From: Coriobacteriia bacterium
GTDB taxonomy: Bacteria; Actinomycetota; Coriobacteriia; Coriobacteriales; UBA8131
Reading direction: 5' to 3'
Length of the DNA stretch: 64,000 bases
NCBI GenBank assembly: GCA_009776725.1
Contig: WRNE01000005.1
Coordinates: forward strand, 1-64,000
The position numbers and the translations under genes were made by a program. The notes beneath the pieces were generated by a model that was not told the origin of the DNA, searched no databases, and was given only the letters and a program-made list of their open reading frames with translations. Numbering within the stretch: position 1 is the stretch's first letter; every line of letters starts with the position of its first letter. Positions 7,746-16,308 of this stretch are shown here, piece after piece.

Positions 7746-8255
7746 CTACTTTGTCAAGGAGTAGGTTTTTTCGATTATGTCTATGCCTTGGGCGATGCTG
7801 TCGTTTTTTGACTCAGCGCTCAGATAGCGGGTGACCCCGTCTGGGCCGTCGAAGAGGTATGTGGCGATATAGGTCTCTAGCTCGGGGTAGTGGAAGTAGA
7901 TCTTATAGACCGATGTGATGTTCCCGCCATCGAGCGTGATGACCTCCTCCAGGATGTCGTCCAATTCCTTCGTGTCCATAAAGGCATGTATATTGGTCAA
8001 GGCCTCTGTCAAGTCCACGGTGGTGTAGACTATACAAGTAATAGCTATTTGTCTATCGGGATCGATATATTGAATGCTTTCAACACTATTTGAACTGTCG
8101 TTTTGCTCTATCCAGTCCTCTGGGACAGTAAAGTAGCCATACCGGTCGTTTCCTACACGGGTGGTTTTCGGGTTTGAACAAGCGACCAACGCCAAGACTA
8201 AGGTTAGAATGAAAGCCATCAGCCAAACACGATTATTAAAAAGACCCTTTTTCAT
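7746..8255 (-). CDS. Hypothetical lipoprotein
   Basis: A 169-residue protein with a lipoprotein signal peptide: basic start MKKGLFNNRV, hydrophobic stretch MAFILTLVLALV and lipobox LVAC (Cys26). The mature part is mixed alpha/beta with a GYFTVPEDWIEQND opening, seen in small PsbP/DUF-type surface lipoproteins. No catalytic motif is evident. GGAGAG lies seven bases upstream of the ATG. It is monocistronic and convergent with hypB. The anchor and export are clear from sequence; the function is unknown. Confidence 0.8.
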   Translation of the reverse strand: MKKGLFNNRVWLMAFILTLVLALVACSNPKTTRVGNDRYGYFTVPEDWIEQNDSSNSVESIQYIDPDRQIAITCIVYTTVDLTEALTNIHAFMDTKELDDILEEVITLDGGNITSVYKIYFHYPELETYIATYLFDGPDGVTRYLSAESKNDSIAQGIDIIEKTYSLTK

Positions 8256-8438
8256 GCGACTCTCCTTTTTTTATTAGACTCTCATAGTCAATAATAACAG
8301 CTAGGTACAAGGTGTGTGTGATAAAAGTCTTACTTGCCAATATGGTTTGAAAAGATGTAGGATAGCGCACGTTACAACGGTTTTACATTAAACGTCACCG
8401 GGGGAAACGGTGAGAATGTTTATTGAGAAAGGAATATT

Positions 8439-11081
8439 TTGCGTCTGGTAATCACAGAAAAAAACGATGCAGCAAAAAAGATTGCTGAGTTGTTGTCCGC
8501 GGGCACAGTCAAAGCGGACAAAGTCTATGACACTCCAGTCTACCGGTTTGACTACGAGGGGGAGGACTGGGTCTCGATCGGCTTGAAAGGCCATATCCTC
8601 GAAGTGGATTTTCCGGAAGAGCTGACCTATACCAAGTCGAAAGGATGGTACGGGACTGCCAACGGTGTCAGTGTCACTGCCGACATACCGAAAAGCCTAG
8701 CCAGGCCGCCATTCAAAAAAAAGAAGCCCTTCAGCGAGAAGGCAGTCGACTTGAAAGGCTGGAAAATGGAGTCGCTGCCCTATTTGGTCTACGCCCCGGT
8801 CATCAAGAACCCCGCTGAAAAAGGCATTATCCGCTCTTTGAAGAACCTTGCCGGGAAAGCCGACAGCGTTATTATAGCCACCGATTACGACCGCGAAGGC
8901 GAGCTCATCGGCTGGGACGCCTTGACTATGGTGCTGGAGGCCGCCCCCGGGCTGCAGGCAACACGCGCCCGCTACTCGGCCTTTACCAAGCAGGAGATCA
9001 ACAGTGCCTTCAGCAGCCTGGGCGAGCTTGATTTTGACCTGGCCTCAGCGGGAGAGTCGCGCCAAGCCATCGACTTGATTTGGGGAGCAGTGCTCACACG
9101 CTACTTGACGCTTGCCAAGTATTCCGGCTTTGGCCGTGTCCGTCCCTCCGGCAGGGTACAGACCCCTACCTTGGCGATCATTGCTGCCCGCGAGGAGTTG
9201 CGGAACGCCTTTGTCCCGGAGGACTATTGGGTCTTAAAGGCAAGGTTCAACACTCCCGACGGCGAGTTCGAAGCGACCCATAATGTGGAGAAGTTCAAGA
9301 ACGAGTCCGAGGCCAAGCAGGCCTATGCCAACGTCGAGGGGCAAAGCCTTGGCCGGGTCGGCTCAATCGACAAACGGCGTCGCCAAGTAAAGCCGCCGAC
9401 TCCCTTCAACACTACATCGCTGCAGGCTGCTGCGGCTGCAGAAGGGCTCTCCCCAGCAAGGACCATGCGCCTTGCCGAATCGCTATATATGGCTGGGTTT
9501 ATCTCGTATCCGCGTGTGGACAACACCGTCTATCCGGCATCCCTCGACCTTAAGGAGACCCTCAGCATCCTAAAAAGGGTCCCTCAGTACTCTGCCTACG
9601 CGAACAGCCTCTTGGCCAACCCCCAGCTAAAGCCGACGCGAGGAAAGACAGAGACGACCGACCACCCGCCGATCTACCCTACCGGGGCCGGCAGCCCTAA
9701 CACACTGCGCCAAGACGAGTGGAAGCTCTACAACCTGATCGCCCGTCGCTTTATGGCAACGCTCAGCGAAGCAGCCATAGTCGAGGGGACGAAACTAGTC
9801 ATTGACGTGAACAGCGAGCTGTTCGTTGCCCGGGGCGACGTCTTGATCGAGCCAGGCTTTCGGGCGGTATACCAGTACGGCTTAAAGAAGGACGAACAGC
9901 TTCCCCGCCTAGAAGAGGGCCAAGTCATCGATTTCCTTGGGGCCGAGCTGGACCAGAGGCAGACCGAGCCTCCACCCCGATACTCCCAAGGCCGTCTGAT
10001 CCAAGAAATGGAGAAACTCGGGTTGGGGACCAAGTCTACCCGTGCCTCGATCATTGAGCGCCTCATCGAAGTCCGGTATATCCAAAACGACCCGGTCGAG
10101 CCGACACAGCTCGGTATGGCCGTCGTAGCCGCCTTGGGGAGTTTTGCTCCCCATATTACCTCGCCGGACATGACAGCGAACCTTGAGGAGGAAATGAGCT
10201 CCATAGCTGCTGGCAGTACCACCCGGGACACTGTGGTAAACCACTCTCGGGCACTGTTGGCCGAGATCATGGAAGAGCTGATACCGCGGGCAGCCGAAGT
10301 AGGGGAGGCCTTGTCTGACGCTATCTCGGCTGATGCACGCATTGGGGCATGTCCGGACTGTGGACGGGACCTACAGTTGAAAAGCTCGGCTAAAACGCGT
10401 TCGAGCTTCATCGGCTGTGCCGGTTGGCCGGACTGCAGTGTTACTTTTCCGGTGCCGTCTGGCCGCATCGAGGCCGTAGAAGACCTTTGTCCGGTCTGTG
10501 GCAAGCCACAGATCCGGGTCTCGGTTTTCCGGGCGCGACCTTTGATCCTATGCATCGACCCTCATTGCCCCACGAATATCGAGCCTGAGATCGAGCTTGG
10601 GCCGTGCCCGGTCTGCGCTGAAGAAGCACGGGCCGGCGTACTGAAGACCCAGAAGAACCCGCGTACCTTAAAGCGTTTCATTCGGTGTAGCAACTATGAG
10701 CAGTGCAACACCTCTTATCCTTTGCCCCAAAGGGGGGACTTGAAGGCAGCCGGTAAAGTATGCGACTCCTGTGGCACCCCCAAGGTCATAGTACAGACAG
10801 CCCGAGGGCCTTGGGAGCTTTGCCCGAACACCCAATGCCCGTTGGCGCTAGAGAAAGCCGAGGCAAAAGCCTCCGGCAGCACAGCTACCAGGCGGCAGTC
10901 GGCTGGCAGCTCGCGAGCCACCGCTACGAGCACCAGCAGCCCGCGTAAACCAGCTTCCAGCACGTCAAGCAGAACTAACAATGGGACGAGGAGCAAGACC
11001 GAAGGCGGCCTCGTTCCAAGTCAAAGCAACGGCAAAGCACCCTTGCCGGAGAATAAGAGCCTCGACCAAGTGCCTAGTTAG
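8439..11081 (+). CDS. topA: Type IA DNA topoisomerase with four zinc ribbons (archaeal-style core)
   Basis: An 880-residue type IA topoisomerase that relaxes negatively supercoiled DNA by a transient 5'-phosphotyrosine. The N-terminal Toprim domain includes EKNDAAKKIA and ATDYDREGE; the active-site segment SYPRVDNTVYP places the tyrosine at 357. The core reads more like archaeal TopA (SYPR-x-DN rather than the usual bacterial YMRTDS). After about residue 630 come four Cys4 ribbons (CPDC, CPVC, CPVC and CDSC starts), then a Ser/Thr/Arg-rich tail of about 70 residues. Initiation is at TTG 8439 after GAAAGGA. It is followed 20 bp later by mdh. Confidence 0.93.
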   Translation: MRLVITEKNDAAKKIAELLSAGTVKADKVYDTPVYRFDYEGEDWVSIGLKGHILEVDFPEELTYTKSKGWYGTANGVSVTADIPKSLARPPFKKKKPFSEKAVDLKGWKMESLPYLVYAPVIKNPAEKGIIRSLKNLAGKADSVIIATDYDREGELIGWDALTMVLEAAPGLQATRARYSAFTKQEINSAFSSLGELDFDLASAGESRQAIDLIWGAVLTRYLTLAKYSGFGRVRPSGRVQTPTLAIIAAREELRNAFVPEDYWVLKARFNTPDGEFEATHNVEKFKNESEAKQAYANVEGQSLGRVGSIDKRRRQVKPPTPFNTTSLQAAAAAEGLSPARTMRLAESLYMAGFISYPRVDNTVYPASLDLKETLSILKRVPQYSAYANSLLANPQLKPTRGKTETTDHPPIYPTGAGSPNTLRQDEWKLYNLIARRFMATLSEAAIVEGTKLVIDVNSELFVARGDVLIEPGFRAVYQYGLKKDEQLPRLEEGQVIDFLGAELDQRQTEPPPRYSQGRLIQEMEKLGLGTKSTRASIIERLIEVRYIQNDPVEPTQLGMAVVAALGSFAPHITSPDMTANLEEEMSSIAAGSTTRDTVVNHSRALLAEIMEELIPRAAEVGEALSDAISADARIGACPDCGRDLQLKSSAKTRSSFIGCAGWPDCSVTFPVPSGRIEAVEDLCPVCGKPQIRVSVFRARPLILCIDPHCPTNIEPEIELGPCPVCAEEARAGVLKTQKNPRTLKRFIRCSNYEQCNTSYPLPQRGDLKAAGKVCDSCGTPKVIVQTARGPWELCPNTQCPLALEKAEAKASGSTATRRQSAGSSRATATSTSSPRKPASSTSSRTNNGTRSKTEGGLVPSQSNGKAPLPENKSLDQVPS

Positions 11082-11101
11082 GATTTTATAAGGAGAATAG
11101 A

Positions 11102-12028
11102 ATGAGCCTACCCAAGGTTTCGGTTATTGGAGCTGGAAATGTTGGAGCAACGACGAGCCATATCCTGCTGACGTGCGATCTGGCCGACGTCGTCATGGTC
11201 GATGTTGTGCCTGGCGTAGCTGAAGGCAAAGCAATGGATATGATGCATATGCGGGGGAATGAGGGCTTTCAAGCCACTGTCTTAGGCTATTCAGACTACT
11301 CGATGACCCAGGATAGCGATATCGTCGTCGTCACGGCGGGGGTTCCCCGTAAGCCAGGCATGACCCGCGAGGACCTGCTCAACGTTAATGCGGGCATTGT
11401 GCGTAGCGTGCTCGACGAGGCACTGCCCAGGTCGCCTGAGGCCTTGTACCTTTTCGTCACGAACCCCATGGATGTAATGGTCAACTATGCCTACCAGCTC
11501 TCAAGCCTGCCCAAAGGCCGTGTTTTCGGCATGGGCGGTGTCTTGGACACTGCCCGCTTCGTCACTGCCGTCTGTAGCTGTTTTGGCTGTCAGCCAAACG
11601 ATGTCGAGGCAATTGTCATCGGTGCCCATGGCGAGGCCATGCTGCCCTTGCCTCGCCTGGTGAAAGTCAAGGGCCAGGCTTTAACGGAACTAGCAGACGA
11701 GCATGTCATCGAGGACCTGGTCAACGAGACGATTAATGGCGGGGCAGCGATTGTCGAGCTGCTCCAGACAGGCTCGGCTTATTATGCCCCGGCATCGGCC
11801 ATCGTCACCATGGTCGCAGAGATCCTACATCCCACTGGCCGGGTATTGCCAGTCAGTGCTGGCCTTGAAGGCGAGTACGGCTTGAGCGGCGTCCATCTCG
11901 GAGTACCGGTAAGGCTCGGGCCTGGCGGGGTCGAAGGGATAATCGAGCTTGACCTTCATGAGGACGAATATGCAGCCCTAGCGAATGCTGCCAGTTCCAT
12001 AACAGAACAACTGTCCGAGATCGTCTAA
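11102..12028 (+). CDS. mdh: Malate dehydrogenase (LDH-like type)
   Basis: A 308-residue NAD-dependent 2-hydroxyacid dehydrogenase. The dinucleotide fold shows GAGNVG (10-15) and an acidic end of beta-B (Asp34), favouring NAD. Substrate residues are Arg83 and Arg89 in GVPRKPGMTRED, Asn121, Asp149/Arg152 and catalytic His176 in GAHGE. Arg rather than Gln at position 83 points to malate/oxaloacetate instead of lactate. Shine-Dalgarno AAGGAG precedes the ATG. With the fumarase genes 3.4 kb downstream this fits a reductive oxaloacetate-malate-fumarate branch of an anaerobe, though the two are not in one operon. Confidence 0.92.
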   Translation: MSLPKVSVIGAGNVGATTSHILLTCDLADVVMVDVVPGVAEGKAMDMMHMRGNEGFQATVLGYSDYSMTQDSDIVVVTAGVPRKPGMTREDLLNVNAGIVRSVLDEALPRSPEALYLFVTNPMDVMVNYAYQLSSLPKGRVFGMGGVLDTARFVTAVCSCFGCQPNDVEAIVIGAHGEAMLPLPRLVKVKGQALTELADEHVIEDLVNETINGGAAIVELLQTGSAYYAPASAIVTMVAEILHPTGRVLPVSAGLEGEYGLSGVHLGVPVRLGPGGVEGIIELDLHEDEYAALANAASSITEQLSEIV

Positions 12029-12055
12029 AGCTGATTTTTATAACAACTACCTGCA

Positions 12056-12682
12056 ATGTCTGCGCTCGAGCTGTTACTTGTTGCAATCGGCGTGTCCATG
12101 GATGCTTTTGCTGTGTCTGTCTCAGCCGGCCTAAGCACATCGGAAGCGCGTTTTAAGAAAGCTTTTGGCATAGGCGCCTACTTCGGCCTCTTCCAAGGCC
12201 TTATGCCGGTGATCGGCTACTTGGTCGCCTCGTATTTTGCTGATTTGATAACAAGCTTCGACCACTGGGTCGCACTGGCCTTGTTGGTCTTTTTAGGCAT
12301 AAAGTCAATGCTTGGCACTCGCAAAAACGAAGGCTGCCCTGACCGTGAGTGTCCCGAGGGCGTCTGTAACGACCGCCAGTGCCCGCAAGGCGCAAAGCCC
12401 GAGAAGCTACAAATAAGCCTGCACCCACGTGTGATGCTGCCACTGGCTATTGCCACTAGCATCGACGCCTTGGCAGTAGGGGTCTCTTTTGCCTTCTTGC
12501 GCATAAGCATCTATCTGCCGGTCTGCTTTATCGGCCTTACGACCTGGGTGCTCTCTATGGTCGGCTTCAAGGTCGGCAGCTCCATTGGCAGGCGCTTTGC
12601 TGCTCGGGCCGAATTCCTAGGCGGCCTTATCCTGATACTGATCGGCTTGAAGATACTTCTTGACCACACGGTCTTTAGCTAA
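12056..12682 (+). CDS. mntP: MntP-family manganese efflux pump
   Basis: A 208-residue six-helix membrane protein. The two family repeats each carry an acidic transport residue: GVSMDAFAVSVSAGL (Asp16) and TSIDALAVGVSFAF. MntP exports excess Mn(II). Unusual is a cytoplasmic loop between helices 3 and 4 with four evenly spaced cysteines, Cys94, 99, 104 and 109 (C-x4 spacing), flanked by charged residues; ordinary MntP loops lack this. It may bind a soft metal or sense redox state. It lies 27 bp behind mdh. I see no manganese riboswitch upstream. Confidence 0.88.
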   Translation: MSALELLLVAIGVSMDAFAVSVSAGLSTSEARFKKAFGIGAYFGLFQGLMPVIGYLVASYFADLITSFDHWVALALLVFLGIKSMLGTRKNEGCPDRECPEGVCNDRQCPQGAKPEKLQISLHPRVMLPLAIATSIDALAVGVSFAFLRISIYLPVCFIGLTTWVLSMVGFKVGSSIGRRFAARAEFLGGLILILIGLKILLDHTVFS

Positions 12683-12798
12683 GGCTGATTGTATACTAAC
12701 CAATCGGACTTAAGGCCCATCTACGCTTCCAGCGTATCCGAACGGAAGCGCTTGATCCTAGAAAAGCTTGAACCTGTCACCGCTTGACCCCAGGAAAA

Positions 12799-12836
12799 TT
12801 ATCGTTTATCAATAAAATATTATTGATAAACGATAA
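12799..12836. promoter_or_regulatory. 17-bp perfect palindrome, probable operator
   Basis: TTATCGTTTATCAATAA (12799-12815) and its exact reverse complement (12820-12836) are separated by four bases. The right arm covers the likely -35 hexamer of the DUF2975/XRE operon, and there is no T tract or GC stem. An operator is therefore far likelier than a terminator. The XRE-type regulator encoded two genes downstream is the obvious candidate to bind it. Confidence 0.72.
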
Positions 12837-12851
12837 GTCATATGCTAATCT
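12823..12851 (+). promoter_or_regulatory. Probable promoter of the DUF2975/XRE operon
   Basis: TTGATA (12823-12828) and TAATCT (12846-12851) are spaced by 17 bases, in line with a housekeeping sigma factor. The -35 hexamer sits inside the right arm of the palindrome, so a protein bound there would block RNA polymerase. Confidence 0.55.
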
Positions 12852-12883
12852 AGCTATGTCTGTAACTACGAAGAGGGGAGTCC

Positions 12884-13339
12884 TTGGTGTGGAGTAGAGA
12901 CCGGTCCGTTCTGTTGTCGCTAGTAGCGACCCGTATCATTGCGACGCTTGCCGTCGTCTTGGCCCTTTGGCTGCCCTCGCTCATTGACAGGGGCTTCTTT
13001 ACCGGCCGGGCCCTGCTCGGCCCCCAAGACGTCAAGTGGCTGCTGCCTGTCTACTATGGTTTCCTCATACCAGCAGGAGTCGCACTCGCCTCACTGGACC
13101 GCCTTTTGGCAGCAATCCGCCAAGAGCAGGTGTTTACCCGCCGAAATGTCCGCTACCTGCGTATTATCACGTGGTGCTGCTTTGCTGCCGGCGTCATTTT
13201 GCTGGTCAGCGGCTTGATCAGCGTGGTCTTTTACGTCTTGGCCGTACTAGCGGCTTTCTTTGGCCTGATCCTCAGAGTGGTCAAGAACCTCTTTGCGGCT
13301 GCGGTCAGCCTACAGTCAGAAAGCGACCTGACAATATGA
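12884..13339 (+). CDS. DUF2975-family membrane protein
   Basis: A 151-residue protein with four predicted helices (about 11-30, 51-72, 92-112 and 114-132) and the family feature of a membrane protein encoded directly with a small XRE regulator. The segment RLLAAIRQEQVFTRRNVRYLRII between helices 2 and 3 is the recognisable DUF2975 signature. Initiation is TTG 12884 or, more likely, GTG 12887, which is better spaced from AGGGGAG. Its TGA overlaps the ATG of the regulator gene. The function of DUF2975 is unknown. Confidence 0.78.
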   Translation: MVWSRDRSVLLSLVATRIIATLAVVLALWLPSLIDRGFFTGRALLGPQDVKWLLPVYYGFLIPAGVALASLDRLLAAIRQEQVFTRRNVRYLRIITWCCFAAGVILLVSGLISVVFYVLAVLAAFFGLILRVVKNLFAAAVSLQSESDLTI

Positions 13340-13569
13340 GCATCGTCACCCGCATAGACCTTTTATTGGCAAAACACAAGATGACTGCCGGCGAGTTGGC
13401 CGAGCAAATCGGCATCACGCCGGCCAACTTGTCGATACTGAAGAACGACCGCGCCAAGGCTATCCGGTTCTCGACCTTAGAGGCCCTCTGCCGCGTGCTG
13501 GGCTGCCAACCCGGCGACCTTTTAGAATACGTCGACGACGCCGATGGAGAGAACAGCACAGTTGGATGA
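13336..13569 (+). CDS. XRE/Cro-C1-type small transcriptional regulator
   Basis: A 77-residue protein that is essentially one helix-turn-helix domain: TAGELAEQIGITPANLSILKNDRAKAI, then STLEALCRVLGCQPGDLLEY. This YozG-like form travels with DUF2975 genes. ATGA overlap with the preceding gene indicates translational coupling. It probably binds the palindrome at 12799-12836 and represses its own operon; that link is inferred from position and symmetry, not shown. Confidence 0.88.
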   Translation: MSIVTRIDLLLAKHKMTAGELAEQIGITPANLSILKNDRAKAIRFSTLEALCRVLGCQPGDLLEYVDDADGENSTVG

Positions 13570-13672
13570 ACGGCGGGCATGGGCCCTGGCGAATGGGCCG
13601 CCAAGTGTCGATGCAAAAGCTTGGCTTGAAGCCCGCTTAAGCCTATAGCCGATCAATAGACCAGGAGAGACC

Positions 13673-15286
13673 ATGGAAAACAATGCATGGCTTGGAGGGC
13701 AACAGCCCCAAGCGCCAGAGCCCCAAGGGCAACAGCCCCAAGCGCCAGCCGATCAGGAGATGCCCCTGTACCCGCCGCCCCAAGCCGCCTACCGCTTGCC
13801 CGATCGAATCGCCCTCTACCCTTTAAGCACCGCTGAATGGCTGCTGACTGCAGCCTACACCGCCGTCGGCTTCCTCTTCTTCGAATGCAGGCTGGCTGAC
13901 GGCTACTACGCTGGAATCGGCACGAGCCTCTTCTTCCTGCTCGCATTAGCCAGCACGCTAGTCTTTCTTATACATAGCAATATCCGTCAAAACAAGGTAT
14001 CATGGCTGCTGTTTAGCCTGGCGGCAATCGGCAGCCTGCAGTATGTGGCCTATGGCAGGCAGACTGCATCGATCTACATCCTAGGCTTCGTCTTCCAATG
14101 CTCGCTTTGCTTGTTGTGGCTGGCCTACTCGTGCCGGACGCTGATCGCCCTCCCGCTCACCTGGCTTTTGGCCTTCGACTGCATCAACCAGTACTTCATT
14201 GTCCCTTTTGCGAACTTGCCGATGGTCTTCAGACGGCTTTTTTTAAAGGGAGAAGACCGTCGCGGCTTCAACCTGATGATAGTAATAATAGCCTTGTGCG
14301 TCTCTTTGCCCGTGCTGCTGCTGGTCATCCGTCTTTTGGAGAGCTCCGACGAAGGCTTTTCGTACTTGATGGCCCAAATACGGGTTATTGTCAACCTTGA
14401 GGCCTTCAAGAGGTGGTGCGGGAACCTTGTTTTGGGGCTGCCTCTAGCCAGCTGTCTGCTCGGTGTATGCTTTGGCAATGTCACACAGCACCAGACCCAG
14501 GCGTTTAAGAAAGACAGCTTGCTAGGCAGTTTTGCCTCCCTGCACCGCCTTATCCATATAGCAGCACTGGTACCTTTAAGCCTTTTCGTCCTCGTCTACC
14601 TCGTTTATATCGCTGCGATGTCTGCCTATCTGTTCTCGGCTTTCACCGCCAAGCTGCCAGATGGCTTCACATACGCCGAGTATGCGCGCCAAGGCTTCTT
14701 TGAGCTGATCGCAGTGACGGTCATCAACACCTTCCTGCTTGCCGTGCTATGGTCTGTTGCCAAACGGGAGAAGGGCACCTATCCTGCCACTTTGAAGGCA
14801 TACACGGCGATTCTGGCATTGCTCACCTTAGTGCTGATCATCACAGCAGCATCCAAGATGTACCTGTATGTGCAGACTTACAACCTCAGCATCCTCCGTT
14901 TTTACACAAGCTGTTTCATGTTCGTTTTAGCCGTCAGCTATGTCTTGCTGCTGGCTTGGAGCATCAGGCCGTTCAATCTAGCCAAGCCGGTCATCAGCTT
15001 GTTCATCGGGTCTTTCCTGATTATCACTTTGGTCAGCCCGCCGGCGATCATCGCTAACTACAACAGCAGCCGTTATCTGGCCGGGCAGACCATAAACATG
15101 GACGTGCGCGAGCTGCAAAGCTATGGGCCCGTGGCACTGCCTTCCTTAGAACGCCTGGCAGACCAAGCTCCCGACAGCCATGTCCGTGCCCAAGCCAGGG
15201 ACGCTGTAGCCTCTGTCACAGAGCTAAACGGGCATCAGCATTGGTATTCCTGGAATATTCTATATCTAATAATGGGAATATATTAA
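13673..15286 (+). CDS. DUF4173-like polytopic membrane protein
   Basis: A 537-residue protein with about 12 hydrophobic helices between residues 55 and 450, matching the DUF4153/DUF4173 permease-like group. A GXXXGR-free loop pattern and the cytoplasmic segment NLPMVFRRLFLKGEDRRGF are visible; no nucleotide or metal site is. The first 40 residues are Gln/Pro/Ala-rich, built from a duplicated GQQPQAP segment (22-bp direct repeat at 13697-13718 and 13727-13748). It follows the XRE gene by about 100 bp with GGAGAG ahead of the ATG and probably belongs to the same unit. Role unknown. Confidence 0.75.
   Translation: MENNAWLGGQQPQAPEPQGQQPQAPADQEMPLYPPPQAAYRLPDRIALYPLSTAEWLLTAAYTAVGFLFFECRLADGYYAGIGTSLFFLLALASTLVFLIHSNIRQNKVSWLLFSLAAIGSLQYVAYGRQTASIYILGFVFQCSLCLLWLAYSCRTLIALPLTWLLAFDCINQYFIVPFANLPMVFRRLFLKGEDRRGFNLMIVIIALCVSLPVLLLVIRLLESSDEGFSYLMAQIRVIVNLEAFKRWCGNLVLGLPLASCLLGVCFGNVTQHQTQAFKKDSLLGSFASLHRLIHIAALVPLSLFVLVYLVYIAAMSAYLFSAFTAKLPDGFTYAEYARQGFFELIAVTVINTFLLAVLWSVAKREKGTYPATLKAYTAILALLTLVLIITAASKMYLYVQTYNLSILRFYTSCFMFVLAVSYVLLLAWSIRPFNLAKPVISLFIGSFLIITLVSPPAIIANYNSSRYLAGQTINMDVRELQSYGPVALPSLERLADQAPDSHVRAQARDAVASVTELNGHQHWYSWNILYLIMGIY
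13697..13748 (+). repeat. 22-bp direct repeat inside the DUF4173-like gene
   Basis: GGGCAACAGCCCCAAGCG (start of the 22-bp unit) occurs at 13697 and 13727, identical over 22 bp with a 30-bp period. It duplicates a Gln-Pro-Ala segment of the soluble N-terminus. Recent slippage is the simplest origin; copy number may vary between strains. Confidence 0.8.
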
Positions 15287-15412
15287 TTATTATAGATAAA
15301 CTAATCTAGTATCCTTGACGACACAGTTCTCCTTTGGGCAAGGCCGCCGGCAACCATGCGAAGTCTCTTGCAAGCCAGGTGGAAGGCCCCTCGTTGTGGG
15401 ATACTGTTAGGC

Positions 15413-16303
15413 ATGACGACAAGGTACCGCATAGCATCTTTGACAGCCCCCGAAATTGCTTCGGCAGTGTCCCAGGCAATCGAGAGGATCTCTTCCGAGC
15501 TGAGGCCTGATGTGCTTAAGGCAATGCACGAGGCTTATGCCGGTGAGGACGACAGCCGCGGCCGCAGGGCGCTTGACATACTGGTCCAAAACGCCTTGAT
15601 TGCAGCCGAGGACGGAGTGCCGTTATGCCAAGACACCGGTACTGTCTGGGTCTTGCTGGAGGTCGGAGAAGGGCTTTGGGGCCAAACGATCAATATACCT
15701 GCCGATATATTCTCTGAGGTAGATGCAAGCCTCCGTTGGACTTGGCAAAGGCAAGGCCTACGCAACAGCATGCTGCATGATGCCTTGCTGGACCGCTCCA
15801 ACACCAACGACAACAGCCCGGCTTTCTGTGACTTGGTGATGAACCCCGACATCAAGGGCGTACGCCTATCGGTGATGCTGAAAGGCGGAGGCTCGGACAA
15901 TGCCTCCCAGATTGCCATGCTGGCACCGGCTGACGGCTGGCCGGCGATCAAGGAGTTCGTGGTCGGCGCTGTCTCTGACAAGGGGATAAACGCCTGCCCC
16001 CCACTGGTTATCGGCGTGGGCATTGGGGCTACTTTTGACAAAGTAGCCTCGCTGGCGAAACGCGCGCTTCTCCGCAATATCGGCGAGTCCAACCAAAACC
16101 TGGGGCTAAGGCGCTATGAGGAAGAGCTTCTAACAGCTGTCAACGGGCTTGGCATCGGCCCTGGGTCATTGGGCGGCAAGGCAACAGCGCTAGCCGTAAA
16201 CATCCTCACCGCTCCTTGCCATATGGCCTCGCTACCGGTTGCTGTCAATATTAACTGTTCTGCGCTACGGTCGCTTACCTATGAGCTAGTGGGTGATTTT
16301 TAA
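15413..16303 (+). CDS. Class I fumarate hydratase, alpha (iron-sulfur) subunit
   Basis: A 296-residue N-terminal half of two-subunit class I fumarase/L-tartrate dehydratase. The [4Fe-4S] ligands are readable as Cys72 in PLCQDTGT and two later cysteines in APCHMASL and NINCSALR. KGGGSDN and GVGIGATFDK are also family signatures. The frame is open further upstream (to 15356), but the protein family begins near MTTRYRIASL, so ATG 15413 is preferred although its ribosome site is weak. The beta subunit follows 5 bp later. The reaction is fumarate to malate interconversion; tartrate dehydratase cannot be excluded by sequence alone. Confidence 0.88.
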   Translation: MTTRYRIASLTAPEIASAVSQAIERISSELRPDVLKAMHEAYAGEDDSRGRRALDILVQNALIAAEDGVPLCQDTGTVWVLLEVGEGLWGQTINIPADIFSEVDASLRWTWQRQGLRNSMLHDALLDRSNTNDNSPAFCDLVMNPDIKGVRLSVMLKGGGSDNASQIAMLAPADGWPAIKEFVVGAVSDKGINACPPLVIGVGIGATFDKVASLAKRALLRNIGESNQNLGLRRYEEELLTAVNGLGIGPGSLGGKATALAVNILTAPCHMASLPVAVNINCSALRSLTYELVGDF

Positions 16304-16308
16304 ACATT

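Noticed and set aside
8394-8414. TCACCG...CGGTGA hairpin just before topA as a regulatory switch
   Set aside because: Six-bp stem only, no recognised aptamer and no alternative pairing with the ribosome site visible.
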